This document shows, piece after piece, positions 43,311 through 55,877 of a stretch of 64,000 bases of DNA; within the stretch, counting starts at the first letter, position 1, and each line of letters starts with the position of its first letter. Source of the stretch: Fusarium oxysporum f. sp. lycopersici 4287 (lineage: Eukaryota; Ascomycota; Sordariomycetes; Hypocreales; Nectriaceae); assembly GCF_000149955.1 (NCBI RefSeq), contig NC_030999.1, forward strand, positions 1,599,606 to 1,663,605. Reading direction: 5' to 3'. A program made the position numbers and the translations under genes. Under the pieces are notes generated by a model, which saw nothing but the letters and a program-made list of their open reading frames with translations, did not search any database and had not been told where the DNA came from.

Positions 43311-43609
43311 TGCAGCTACCCTATAGCATTGTAGTTGTCTGATAAGTGCATAAATTTCATCAGCCTAACACGTAATTCGGCTACCGGGGCATGGCATAAA
43401 GCAGCCTTACCCTGCATGAACCAATCACAAAGTGTTGGTCCAGGAGAAACCGTGATCCACGATCTTCGTGATACAATATTCTAGTAACTATATAGAACAC
43501 ATTCATTTGCACTTTCATAGATTCTGGCTCACCAGCTATTAATAAAATTCCTTTGCAAGAATACGCCCAACACGCATTAATCGTCCGTTTACGCCCAACA
43601 AATCTGCCA
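43311..43609 (+). repeat. old LTR-like repeat, uninterrupted copy
   Basis: About 300 bp, TGCAGCTACCC..CTGCCA, matching the split copy at 37613-38600. Its 3' part (TCACCAGCTATTAATAAAAT..CAACACGCATTAAT) resembles R/U5 of the gypsy LTR at 8185-8240. A degenerate solo LTR is the best reading. Confidence 0.6.
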
Positions 43610-46104
43610 GCATAAACCATTTAAAAGGTTGGAAAAAATGAAAAAAAAAGCTTAGTTGTTATGGTCGCGATCGATACAGATGTGGCCTCAAACAAGACGG
43701 ACGGTACTTGCAAATAGGTCGGCATTGCAAAGTAAAACTATAGACCTAGAGTTAAACCCCTTTAGGTTATGGGTTTAAGTGCTCTAATTAGCTGGACTCT
43801 TACCTCCTCCTGGCAGAGCCAGATTTAGCACCAAAAGACTGGAAGAGCCGAGCGTACAACGGTAATGAGAATAGTAACGTGGAAGGTCATAAGACATTAG
43901 TTAGCAGGACGATTAGTTTAAAAATCTGTTATATGTTTATATGTCTTAAATAAATTTTAATCTGAACTACACTTATATTTGCCGAATAGGTTTAATACGA
44001 CTGTAAGACTAATAGTATGTAAGAAGCATCTTAACCTAAATACTAATTTATGTTAGATACAATGCAATACATAAGACTAATTTTCAAGCCTTAAGAGAAA
44101 ATTCACAGAATGTAGCTCTGCTTAATACAGATCTTACCACCAAACACAGATTTTCGACCCCATTTATGAATCAGAAAATACTCTTCGTGATGAACCCATC
44201 GTCCCACGCGAGAAAGCCGTGAGTTATTTCTAATGGTGCATGGTGGCTACTATGGTTTAAGTGGTGGGGGGCCTTGCACCGCAGCTAAGAACATCACAAG
44301 ACATGTTACCCAGGTTACCTCTGGTAATAGAATCATTGGCAAAGAGACACTGTGGTATGGAATTCTGGGATTTGGCGGGGAAAGGAGACCAGGACCCCGG
44401 GACTGTAATTTAATAAAACGCAAAATCGGATATTTAAGCAGCTGGGGTTGAAGTTGGAGATGGTAACGCAGTTTGCGTTGCCAAAATTAAGTAAAGGTTG
44501 TGTGCCATGTTTATTTAACACAAAATAACTGGCTTGTGCCAGAACCCTCTGGATATGGCGATTGGTATGGTCTATGGTCTGATGAATATAAAGAAGCGAC
44601 TCCGTATATGATATAGATGCTATAATCCTAGTGCGGTGATGACGGAATCTTCTACCTGTCTTACAACGAGATCCTCGATAATTTCAAGTGAATATAGAGG
44701 ACTAGTCTATCTTTGTTGAGGCCATATGCATATTGCCTTATAAAAGCTTGGGTTAATTAGCAATCTTTACTGTTTTGGCTTGATATATCTCGTTGAGATA
44801 TCATAAGCTTTAACTATTAATCAATAAAGGACTAGTCTCTTTGATGAGTGATGGACTGCTGCTTAACAATAGACAAGTGTCAGCATCTCCTGGCTTATGA
44901 GATGGTCTAGAGGAGCTTTGTAATCGTGATCACGGAAAGGCAACGGTATTGTCTCCTCACAGGTACAATTGTCGTCTTGTGATATCGACTTATATTGACA
45001 GTCTTAACTTGATGAGTTCTATTTCACTGACTTGAGTAGTCAATATGACTTCGTGCTACATGTTCTTCTTAATGCCCATAATGGAAGGATGTCCATTGGT
45101 TAGTTTAGCTAGTCCGTGAGTGGGATCGACGCTGGGTCAATAGGGAGATCGAGCTGGAGCTAGGCACATATGGCCATCCCAAATGTTGTCGCCGAGAGGT
45201 TCAAACGCATCCCTGCGGTCCAATGTATGGTTAAAATAGTAGCCAATGTCATTCACATGAACTGCGGGAGATAGGCTTGCGATACGACCTAACACCCGCG
45301 GAAGAGAGGGTCAAGAAACGGGAAATCGAAAAGAAGTATAAATTGAAACAAAACGAGCAGGAACATAAGAATAGGCAGATTATAGAAGCAATAGTTCGTA
45401 TTAAGGAAGTGACAGTGCGGATGACGAATGAGACGAACAATGACAAGGAGAGGGCTAAAGATCACAACACATTTACTCCTTCATGAATACGAAAACTAGG
45501 TTATAAATATGTCCAAGAGTCACCTTTGCACATGTCGACTTTATTAATAATGTATGGCGTAATCTACTCAAAGGAAGATGACCCTCCTCTCATGCAACAA
45601 CAATATAGTTCAAGTCCTTACAAAAGCGAATGGGGAATAGGATGTAGCCAAATAGGCCATTCCCTCAAGCTTCTTTAACCCTGAATCTAGTAAAACTCTG
45701 ATTATTTGTCTTAGAGAGCTACTGAGATTACGTCGAGGCTCAGGGGGCTTTGGTTTATACGACGACTTTAAGTGAACTGACATAAAGGTCATATAGTCAT
45801 CTCTTGTTTCTTGTAATCCTCAGGGTAATAAGGAGGCACAAAGATAACATAAGGAAATAAAAAACTATAAAACTTAGCACTTTCCCTATCTAAGTCTACG
45901 AGAGACCTGTTCCTGTATAAATTCTCCTAGCACAGTTCATATAGCATTAAAGAACACGAAAATAACAGATGAAAACTACATGAACCTGATCTATGATGGA
46001 ACAACCGCCAAAGAAAACAAGAAAGAAAAATGTTCCTGCCTCTTTTCAGCTTATAGCTGCGCAGATTTCTACCCTGAAAGTCGTTAATAGGCCGTAATGA
46101 ACAG
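43610..46104. other. gene-poor stretch
   Basis: AT-rich. A short charged frame (45277-45486, Lys/Glu-rich, helical) may be an exon remnant but cannot be placed in a gene. Confidence 0.35.
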
Positions 46105-47207
46105 CTAGCTGCACGGTTTTGAATCATTAAATGAATCCATCATGTCAAGGATTCCTTGAGCCTTGCACTGTCTATAGTACTCAGATATATCCACAAATGT
46201 CCTTATTTCCTGTTCTTTATGGAGATTGTAAAAGGAGACTGCAAATCGGCCGACTTCGTCAGTTGAATAGTCTTCGAAGTAATACCTTCCTATTGTCGTC
46301 TTGTATCTCACGTTCCACTGCTCTCCATCATATCTTTTGTCAAGTTCGGTCCAGCTTTCATCGTTACGCAAGGTGCGAGTTCTAGCGTTCTTGACTAGTT
46401 CCGCTAGTATCCATAATAGTTGACCCATAACCGTGTTCTTATGTCGTTGATTTATTTCTTCTAGTTGATCCAAATTCAATGATGCATGTAAGATAAAGGC
46501 GCTTAGTGGAAGCCTTTGGATTATCGACAGAAATGACTCAGATTGCGTGTTATTTGGCAACTTTTGAAAGCATTTTACTAATGAATCCTTTTTCAAACCG
46601 AGTTGTTTTAATGCTGTTTCGGGGTTAAGTTGCCACAGCTCTCCGTCAAATGAAGCCTGGCTCCCCCCTTGCATATTATTTAGAAGTGCATGTGAAAACT
46701 TTTCAACAAGGTTATTATACCCCTCCACTTTAAAGCTTTCATGTCCAGGAGTTTCTGTGACACGTTTCTAATAGTTGTTAGAAATATATAAAATAGAGTT
46801 AGTCGATTACATACATGCATCTTAGTTAAAAAGTTCTGAAATTCAATGCATAGAGGCAGATTATTAATTCCGAGCAATAAAGGAATAATAAAAGGCCCTG
46901 AACACTTTGTGGTAAAAGAATTAGAATAATACTGGTCTAGTAGTTTATTCCATTTATCTTGTTGGTTGATGGCTTCAAGGTATGTTTGCCGCTCAAGCTC
47001 TTTGATTAGGACAGGTGCTGTATTAGTATAGGTTGGTTCCTTATTTGGATATGATTTACGTTGTGAACGATAAACTCTGGAAGCTATCTGCAGGAACTTT
47101 GGCCAATCTGCACCCGTAGTAAATATAATATGATTTGGATATGCTTTGCATCGTGAACGATAAACTTCGGAAGCTATCCGCAGGAACTGTGGCCAATCTG
47201 CACCCAT
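46105..47207 (-). CDS. hypothetical protein, two exons, 351 aa
   Basis: Exon 1 is 47207-46815, exon 2 46767-46105; a 47-nt intron (GTATGT..CTAAC..TTAG) joins them in phase 0, for 352 codons including stop. The first 60 residues are a tandem duplication of a 30-residue unit (GADWPQFLRIASEVYRSRCK.. / GADWPKFLQIASRVYRSQRK..), also visible as a 90-nt repeat at about 47040-47210. The rest is helical and charged, without a signal peptide or known domain. The intact frame across a clean intron supports a real gene; function unknown. Confidence 0.6.
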
Positions 47208-47569
47208 AGTAATATAATAAGATCTTGTTAATATGAAATGGGATAACAATTATTTAGTATATGGGATAAATATCTCTTTATATTTTTCCTAGTGGCTATA
47301 AATAATGCTGTTTCAGCTGTTATACTACATTGATTTCAATTTGATACGTACTTTTATTTAAGAACACTTCTTATAAAAGTTATATTTTAAGAATCTTCAG
47401 TATTGATAGTAAAAGGTTAAATATATACACTACTTTTCAGGTTCAGTTTCCAACATTTCATTTTTGATTTACCTTTATACCTACTAAATTGGTAAATTCT
47501 CTTTTGCTTTAAGCATGTGCACCAAAATTCCCTCAGCCATCACAAACGCCAATTTGATCGATTAATGCT
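47208..47569. other. AT-rich intergenic stretch
   Basis: Probable promoter of the minus-strand gene 46105-47207; nothing else seen. Confidence 0.4.
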
Positions 47570-48776
47570 CAATTAATGACCATGCCTCAAATTTACTCTG
47601 AATGTCAGGTCCTTCTTACACGTCAAGCGCTTCGAAACAACCCAAAGTTAGGTCTCCGAGACGCTGCTAGATTTTACTAAGTCAACTATTGGGCGTTACG
47701 TCGCCGACAAAATGGGATCCAATCGCAATGTGACTGGATCCCGAAATCACGCATACTATCTGATCTTGAAGAACAGATCATATTCAAGTTCATTCTTGAC
47801 CTATATTCGCGAGGATTTCTCGACGATTACTTGGTGTGGAAGAGATGGCCAACGGATTACTCGCCGACCGTGACGAGTCACCCGTCGACAAGCGTTGGGC
47901 TATGAACTTCGTCAAGAGACACAAAGACCTCAAAATGCGTGTTTTTCGTAAGCGGACTACCAGAGAGCCAAGTGCGGAGATCCAACCATTATTCGCAATT
48001 GGTTCCGGCTCGCGCAGAACACGATCGCTAAGTCGCCGCGGCATCCGATCAGATGGCACCTGGAACTTTGACGAGACTGGTTTTATGATGGGAGTCATTG
48101 CAAGTGGAACGACCGCGAAAGTTGCAGAAAGGCGTGGAAAGCCGAAATCAGTGCAGCCTGGAAACCCGGAATGGATTACCGTCATTCAAGCAATTAATGT
48201 CGAAGGCCAGGCGATCCCGCCGTTCATCATAGCCTTACGGGCGATTGGGCTATTGCAACGACCCAAAATGTCTGGACCGATAGCGAGATGGGTCTCGAGT
48301 GGCTAAAGCACTTCGACAGGTCTACAGCCAAGCGATCCAACAGTCGCTATCGTCTTCTGATCCTTGGTGGCCCGGAAAGTCACCACTCGGTCGACTTCGA
48401 GAGATATCGTAAAGAGAACAAGATCACCACGCTTTGTATGCCGCCTCATACTTCTCATCTGCCTCAGCCTCTTGATGTCGGGGTGCTTTTCTGTGCCCAA
48501 GCAAGCATATGGCCAAGAAATCGAGTGTCTGATCCGAGACTCGATAAACCATGTTTCCAAAACCGAGTTCTTTCCGGCTCTTTATGCCGCATTTCAGGCC
48601 ACTATGACATGAGAAATTATCAAAGCTGCTTTTAGAGGTGCTGGGCCTGTTCCACTTGACCCGGAACAAGTGGTCTCGAAACTTGATGTGCAGCTACGGA
48701 CTCCAACATCGGTTGAGGAGGAGACTGGCCCCTCTACCACATGGGTCTCAAGACGCCAAAGACTGTGATTTAAGGA
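47570..48776 (+). pseudogene. pogo/Fot-type transposase relic
   Basis: Recognisable in several frames. There is a CENP-B-type DNA-binding region (LADRDESPVDKRWAMNFVKRH), then the DDE core with WNFDETGFMMGVIASG (first Asp), RRGKPKSVQPGNPEWITVIQ, YRLLILGGPESHHSVDFE, TLCMPPHTSHLPQPLDVG and the 3' segment ending WVSRRQRL-like. At least three frame breaks occur (near 47980, 48240 and 48490), and the second catalytic Asp, normally in LILDGHESHH, reads Gly. The source family is abundant in Fusarium. Not functional. Confidence 0.8.
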
Positions 48777-49342
48777 CTAGGTAGCGATTTTGACAATATC
48801 ACAACATCAGAGTGGAACCATTACAGAAGGTTAACGGACGAAAGGTGTTCGACTCTAGAGATACCTTGTCGTCTAGGTAGATTAACTAGGGGGTGTCAGA
48901 AAACGTCTGACGTGAAAATCTGAATTTTTTTGGTACAAGTGAATTGCTGTGTCAGACATGCTTTAACACTTCAAGGGGGATTAGATCGCATAGCTAAGAC
49001 CTTAGCTATGCTGAAACTCGTTGTTAACCCTCACTCGACCTAAGCACTCGCATACCGTAATAAATTCATCCTAAGGACGAATTTTAACTTTATACCAATT
49101 AGTAATCCACTTTCCTCGTAGTAAGTCACCTGTCGTTTTACCTATATAGTACTGAATAATTGATATGTTGGTAATATTAGTCATAGCCAAGACAACGATA
49201 GAGTTTGGTAACGCGCTGCTTCCCTTAGGCAATGCGTTTTTGGGGATGACCAACTAATTCACTCATAATTCACTAGGGGCCCTAAGTTTAACCTAGCTGA
49301 TCGAGAACAGAGGCCATCAGCTTCATGTGAAGGTGGCCATGT
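48777..49342 (+). repeat. 567-bp direct repeat, copy 2
   Basis: Partner of 41701-42268, about 7 kb apart in the same orientation. Begins where recognisable transposase sequence ends. Confidence 0.8.
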
Positions 49343-49548
49343 TTGCGAGGACCGTGATTAGCTACCTAGCTTTGCTTCGCTAATAATAGGATGCTGTGCC
49401 CACTCCTAGAACTAAGTAACAAATTTAGATATCCCATCTCTACATGCAATGACAGCTACTGTAGTCTATATCGGAACATTCGGTAGCATATATGACCCCT
49501 TCGCTCCGTCCTTACTCTATCGTCAGAGTAGCTTGACTAGTCAGAACG

Positions 49549-50568
49549 ATGAAGGTTGAAACTCCACTATACTATGCATTAATGCTCGCTCGGCTTGCAT
49601 CAGGCCAGAACTTTTCCCCTGAGTGTGATGATGCTGGCCCGGTACTCTATCCAGGAACCTGGAATCAATACCTGGCCCCAAATATGGGTGTGAGTTGCCA
49701 GAAGGCCAGTATCTTATTTTCTGGCCAGGACACACGTCAAAACCTAACAATTGAGCATGGCGACGCCCTCTGCTATGGCTTCCCGTTAATGAATATAACA
49801 ATACCTATAAACGCGCCTCCAGGGCCTGGTAGTATTCAATTTTTTTGTGAAGGCAGGGAGGCTGAATACTGCCAGATGATTTCTGTTGAGACTAGACCGC
49901 CGGACAACGCCCGTGAGGCTTCCGCGACAGAGTACGCTATAACCCAGGATTGCCCAGTCAATCCAACCCTTACTTCAGAGAAATATGCCAGTGCATCCAA
50001 CAAGCCTACCACTGTGAGTACGCCAACTCCAAAGGGTGTCGCTCCTATTGGAACTGCGCCCACTCGGGCAGCCATGGAGACACCAGCCAACCAGACACCA
50101 ACCAACCAGACACCAACCAACCAGACACCAACCAACCAGACACCAACCAACCAGACACCAACCAACCAGACACCAACCAACCAGACACCAACCAACCAGA
50201 CACCAACCAACCAGACACCAACCAACCAGACACCAACCAACCAGACACCAACTAAAGAGCTATCCGATACGAAGATACCAGAAACTGACGCAGATAAGCC
50301 TGATCCTACGGGCAGCGGCAGAAGCGGATCCTCTGATACTGATAGTGCCACTAGTACTACCAATGGCGATATGCCAAATGAGACAACCTTGCCACTGACA
50401 GGGTCTCATGCAGCTGGGTCGGGGGCTGCGCAAACGACACAATCGTCTGAGTATACTGATATAGCGGCTCCAGCACTGCCAGAATCTGGAAAGACTCATG
50501 CGCCGCCATCACCCTCCAATGAAGCGCAGGCATCTGGCGATAATCGTCAATGTACTTGCGGTCAGTAA
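49549..50568 (+). CDS. secreted protein with (TNQTP)n glycosylation-site repeats, 339 aa
   Basis: Signal peptide in the first about 19 residues (LYYALMLARLASGQ). Residues about 20-125 are a compact Cys-containing domain (FSPECDD.., C's in pairs); family not recognised. A Thr/Pro-rich stalk follows, with 11 tandem NQTP pentamers (about 180-234). Each is an N-glycosylation sequon (N-Q-T), followed by a Ser/Thr/Asp/Gly-rich region. The Cys domain plus a heavily glycosylatable stalk fits a cell-wall or extracellular protein. No GPI signal is visible at the present C-terminus (QCTCGQ), but a further exon beyond 50568 is possible because the frame ends at CAGTAAAT, a donor-like sequence. Confidence 0.7.
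   Translation: MKVETPLYYALMLARLASGQNFSPECDDAGPVLYPGTWNQYLAPNMGVSCQKASILFSGQDTRQNLTIEHGDALCYGFPLMNITIPINAPPGPGSIQFFCEGREAEYCQMISVETRPPDNAREASATEYAITQDCPVNPTLTSEKYASASNKPTTVSTPTPKGVAPIGTAPTRAAMETPANQTPTNQTPTNQTPTNQTPTNQTPTNQTPTNQTPTNQTPTNQTPTNQTPTNQTPTKELSDTKIPETDADKPDPTGSGRSGSSDTDSATSTTNGDMPNETTLPLTGSHAAGSGAAQTTQSSEYTDIAAPALPESGKTHAPPSPSNEAQASGDNRQCTCGQ
50086..50250 (+). repeat. 15-bp coding minisatellite, 11 units
   Basis: Unit ACCAACCAGACACCA; ten perfect copies (50101-50250) preceded by one with a single change (50086-50100). In frame with the host gene. Confidence 0.95.
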
Positions 50569-52640
50569 ATTATTCGATCAAAGACGTGGCGTAGAAAAAA
50601 CGTAAACGGTTGAATGGGTATTGCTTTTCTTAATGTCATGCGAGCAACGGTTTAGAGTTTCACATCCTATCACGCGTATTTAGTATCATTGCGCTAGCTT
50701 TGGGCGGTTATTAGTCGTCGAAGCAAACGCCGTACGATTTGTATTTTAGACATGTCTTAATAGAACAGTCCTTCAAGATCTTCCTTCTTATATAATCACT
50801 TCCGGAAAGATAAAGATGGCCTGAAAGCATTGCTACTTTCATGAAGTCCGGAGAAAATGTAGGGAGAGATTACATATTAAACCGCTTTTGCAAATCGCTT
50901 TAGGAGGCTTATCGGCACTAAGGTGGGCGAGTTTTGCCCCCATTTTCTCGTCCGGATGACATGAGTAAATACGGTATGGTATGTCAGCTTACGGGCGCGA
51001 AATTGGCGTATTAGCCCGGTTTTAGCCAGGCGCGAGAACGTAGCCCAAAAGTAGATGAACTCTAAAGCACCAGACCCAAATTAGTTTCGCATAACACGGT
51101 ATGAGATAGTGCTCGGATTACCGTGTGGCTCCCTACATGACTCGATGCAGAGCTATGCAGCTGGGACAGCTGGAATAAGCACAATGTGTGGCCCCCCTGC
51201 ACGTCGAGCGTCTGTTGTGGAGGAGGAAAAAGCGCACGACTAAAACTATACGGTGAGGTTCTAACTTCAATCAAAACAAGTACGAGTTGCGCCACTTGCA
51301 TCGCGTCATTATCACCATGTTGGTAAGCTGAGAGAGCTATGAGGGCTATATCCGTCGTCGATATTCTTCTCGTCAATAGCAATACGGAGGCTTCGAAACT
51401 GGCTGTTATGGCTCGGTTCTCTGAATCTGATCTAAGCGATGTGAGAGAGGGGGATTAGAGTTAGAAACATGATGTTGACATTGTTTGGCGGCCGATCGCC
51501 GATGAAGGGCCTGATGTTATCTGTGTAACCATCTTGAGAGTGATTCACGTGCTAAGGAGTCGGGCTAGAGTGTCTCGAAGAATGAACAGCCGGGCTCTTA
51601 CTTATACCGTTTTGGAGAGGGGCTTGACAGTCACTAAGATAACTGACTTTTCGTTTTAATGTATGAGCACAGGCCGCAGGAAGGGCGTTGAAGCATATTG
51701 TCCATATGTGTATTTTTGTTTTCTTCTCTTTGTACTGGAGCTTGAAGTTTCTTCAACCATACAACCTTATGCACGTACAGTACATAGCATAGGCTATATC
51801 ATGATATCTTACCACACAAATTGTTACCGGATACTACTGCATCAGGTATATGAAAACTTATAGAGCGCATGTCATTCACGCGGCCATAAAGCCCAAGATA
51901 TGGCTCTGCGTATCCGCAATGGTTGACTTGCTGCGTACAGGGCAGAGACTATGTGTGTTCTCGACTAAAAATGTTGGCATTTGAGGATACGGGTAGAACT
52001 AGCTAGTAGACCTAGACCTTAAAAGATGGGTAGTCAACGAACATACAGCAATGGATTGAATACACGGAATGTGGAACACCCAGTCTGTCTATCTGTCCGT
52101 TGTATACGGGAGCTGGTTTCCCTTATCCAGTTATCCTTATGGATTGTATGGATAGCGTTATTGTTTATATGCGACGCAATGCTGCAAGTGCGCAGATAGT
52201 CACCGGATCCATCAAGCCGAAGGCTGAAAGCTTTAAGGTCAGCGTAGTTTCCTTGATGAAGAGGATCTTGTTGCGAGATTCTGGCTGACTGCTTTGTTCC
52301 GATGGAGGCCTCTTCATTTCAATACAGTGAACTAGAAATATGCCGCCTATCCATTATCTTTAGATTTAAGATACAGTACTTCGCGTAACCGAATTCGATT
52401 TTATAATATTGCAAGCATCGGAATAGATCTATTATATTGCTACTATGTCACAACATACTTCCTCTCTAATCATATAAAGCCGAAATATCCAGCCGACCGT
52501 GCACCTAGTTCTTGAATATATGCTGTACTTACCAGTGCAGTAGCAACAATCGTGTAGCAGGCTCTTAAGGCTATGAACAAATCCATTCTATAAAGACCAT
52601 TGGCCCTTAGCATCGCACCAGTACACCCCGGCCTGAGCTT
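50569..52640. other. gene-poor stretch
   Basis: No supportable gene. Confidence 0.4.
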
Positions 52641-53201
52641 TTAAGACATTGCTGCAAATTTTGACTGCATCTCCTGGCCCAGGATGCGAGCTTGCGATGA
52701 GTTCTTCCAGGCTTTCCATGCAGCTAACAGCACAAGCGATAAGGCAATAAATAACCCTGTGATAACTATAATAATACACCAGTTTGGATACGTCGAGGTA
52801 TGACAAAGAACCAGACCCAATACGAATTGTGCGACGGCTAGGCATTCCATAAGAAGTGGTGTCCATAACGGAAGTGGAACCCTCTTCCACTTATCATCCA
52901 ATAGAAGCTTATCTCGATATCCGTAGGACAAGATTGTAGCCACTACAAGTTCCATCACCGAGAATTCGGTTGCGCCTACAAGCAAGCTCATCCCCGCGAG
53001 GAATGAGAACTTGCCGTCCTCGTCCGCTTTTACGCCGTTAAAGATCACCGTGATCAGACTCATGGTACCTATATAGGCTGAGATACTATTAATGGCGTTG
53101 AAATGAGCAAGAAGCTGGGAAGCATTGAAATGAGCGAGAAGTTGCGAATAACTGAAATAAGCAGAAAGGTGGAAAGCATTTTCATTAATCTTTCCAGTCA
53201 T
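52641..53201 (-). CDS. multi-pass membrane protein, hypothetical, 186 aa
   Basis: A single exon with ATG at 53201. Four hydrophobic segments are visible: about 42-58, 66-90, 112-132 and 138-160, with short charged loops, then a basic cytosolic-looking tail. Near the N-terminus a nine-residue unit SQLLAHFNA is repeated in tandem (19-36). Topology resembles small fungal membrane proteins often annotated only as hypothetical. No neighbour suggests a role. Confidence 0.6.
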   Translation of the reverse strand: MTGKINENAFHLSAYFSYSQLLAHFNASQLLAHFNAINSISAYIGTMSLITVIFNGVKADEDGKFSFLAGMSLLVGATEFSVMELVVATILSYGYRDKLLLDDKWKRVPLPLWTPLLMECLAVAQFVLGLVLCHTSTYPNWCIIIVITGLFIALSLVLLAAWKAWKNSSQARILGQEMQSKFAAMS

Positions 53202-55393
53202 GATCGATTCTTTTTAGTTACTGTATTGTGTTGACCAAACAGTCAATATTGCAAAAGCTGGCTGGTATATATATAACTTTCATTGCTTAAGGCTGTAGTA
53301 GATGGATCAAGTTAAAGTATGTCATAAGGACCGAATATTTCCATCGCATGAGTAATTGTCTGTATTTTTAAATACCTATGTAGAGAATTACGTTATGGAA
53401 TAGCATGAGTATGTTATTAGCAGCTTAATTAAACTCAATTAGAGGCCACAGGCCAGATAATAGATCTACTATTTAAAGCTTAATATATAGTACAGCAATT
53501 ACTAACACCACCAAGATAACGGATATAATGCTGCAGGACTATTACGGGAATGAAAGTAATAGATATATATGTCTCCAAATTGATCCTCCTTTGGACCTCA
53601 AGCGTATCCTACATTGACACTATACCAAGATGTAACTTCAAAATTAAGATAGAAGTACAGTATATAACACACAAATATACAATGCGGAAATACTACGTAT
53701 AATTATTTACTACTCTCTAAGTATTCCTGATTGTAGTACAAAAAATGCACGATAAAACCATAATCTAGCTTTGAGGTATATGTCTATTTGAGCGCTTTGC
53801 TTGCTAACCCGACATCGAATCTGCCCGAGGAAGGCTGATCAGCATGAAAAACTGAGGGCCTCCTTTTGTTCCATATGCTGCGCTTCAAGTTTGATTGCTC
53901 TTTATAATGTAAATGCGCCTAAACTTGATAACTGACATTGTAAGCTACGTTTTGCCCTCGAGATAACTCCTAATTACGAAGCTCGTAAGTGTGGCCCTAG
54001 ATAGGTAGGGAATATTCTGATGATGGCCAGATCGTTGATATGAATGTTATAGTGAACCAAGTCACAAAGCGTAGGTCTACTGCAACCTGTTCGGGTCCAG
54101 CATATAAACCACTGAGTGTTTTAAACACGTAGCGTATGAAAAGCGCCATGTTGCTATCTACCAGTACATTTCACAGGGTGAGTATTGGATATTAGGAATA
54201 AATATAATAATAGGTACAGTCCGCTTTCCGCTAAAGAGGCTTTTCTAGAGAATCTGTTTTTAGATGTAAGCAAAGCACCCTGTCTTTGCCATATGCCTCG
54301 TTTAAATGATTCCACTTTTTAAGCCGTAATTGTATTCTTACGTGAGGGAAAAAAGCGAACGAATAACTCTATCTTCTTCTTAGTCATGTCGAATCTCGTT
54401 TCATCACACCAATCCAGTTCTTGGCTGACCCACTCCCAGTCGAATGTGCATAGCATGGAGGCAAAAACTATTATTGCCTCCATAAATGCAAGTTTGATTC
54501 TGACACAAGCACGAAGCCGGAAAGGAAATGGTCACCTTGGTTTTTAAGCGTTATGTATGACTCAATGTAGTGAGCTTTCGATCAGCCACTGGGCCACACT
54601 CAATGATTTATTGCTAAAAGCATGGGAAAGTGCAGTCTGTCATCATGTGGATCTCAGGCGGACCGCGCAGTGGATGGACGGGCATTATAGTGAATTTCAA
54701 TTTGAAGAAACTGATGCTCCTTTTGTAAGGGTCGATCGTGGGTAGTTCCGTATGTATTTGGGGATTGAAGAGGAATCTCAGCCCTGGCGGTCCCATTATA
54801 TTAGTAATAGAAGGAGTGTATTGTTGATTTACACATCACACAGCACGACAGTGGACTTTCGAAATACCCACCTATCTCCACTTGTGAAAAACGTCCACAG
54901 CCTTCGTCGCTTCACAGGTAGTATCGTTATGCCACACATCGTCACATAGTTTTGGCCTTGCATTTCACATCTGACACACATATATCATAGCAGAAGCCTA
55001 CTGGCTACAAAGCCATCACCATGACGTAAACGCTTTGCTCGGAGAGGCTTACAGCGTCAAGAGGAAGAGTATCTTTGAGGTAGTTTAAGTTAGAGCATTG
55101 GAACACAGCAGGGGGCTAGCAGTGGCAAGGGAGGGCATTTCAAAGGAATAGTTGATCACAAACCGTGTCGGACAAGAACTTGTTGGTTACAGCTAGCACT
55201 AAAACATGGAGTAAGATACACATGGAATCCAGAAAGGGAGCGACTGGCTAAAAAATGATTAACCATCGCCTCAGTTCGTCGGGACCTTTTCTAGTTTCAC
55301 CCAACGCCTTATCATTATAATAGGCATCTTTCCCACCGTCCCCAACGCGTTAAGCTCGACATCTCAACTTAACTCGTAATATCTTCAATTATC
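53202..55393. other. gene-poor, AT-rich stretch
   Basis: No supportable gene. Confidence 0.4.
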
Positions 55394-55877
55394 ATGGAGG
55401 CTGGACTTGTAAATGCGGACAAGCTTGGCCGCGTCCTCACAAACAGTCTATGCTTCGCAATTCGAAGATGGAAGATGATCATGCTAAGCTACGTCTTCTT
55501 TGCTGCCATCGGCAGCACCCTTCTTTCCATTCACAACGGTCCATCTCCCCCTCCTTCCCTCAACCTTCCTCCAACTAACACTGTCAGAACAAGAAGCATC
55601 TTACCTCGCAGCGCGAAGCTGGGGCGGTTTTGACGAACGACCTAAAACGGAAAAATGCTACCGACAAGAACGCACCGCGATGATTCTCTCCTTACTGTTC
55701 GGAGTTCTGGGGGTTGATCAGTTTTACGCTCATCATTGGCCTTTGGCCGTTTTCAAGTTGTTGACGCTTGGGGGCTTGGGACTTTGGGCATTTGTTGATA
55801 TGATATTGTGGATTGTGGGTGGTGTGTACGGAACGCCGGGATGTCCTGGAGGGAGCTACAAGGAATGGCAGTATTAG
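55394..55877 (+). CDS. TM2 domain protein, 144 aa
   Basis: Two exons, 55394-55538 and 55588-55877, joined across a 49-nt intron (GTCCAT..CTAACA..GTCAG) in phase 1, exactly 145 codons. The N-terminal part carries one hydrophobic helix (MIMLSYVFFAAIGSTLL). The C-terminal part is a TM2 domain: RTAMILSLLFGVLGVDQFYA, a short loop, then LLTLGGLGLWAFVDMILWIVGGVYG. The DxFY turn between the two helices is the family hallmark. TM2 proteins are small membrane proteins of mostly unknown function. The gene looks intact. Confidence 0.85.

Noticed and set aside
50036..50398. Long open frames in other phases and on the minus strand across the minisatellite
   Set aside because: The 15-bp unit has no stop in several frames; these are shadows of the secreted-protein gene.
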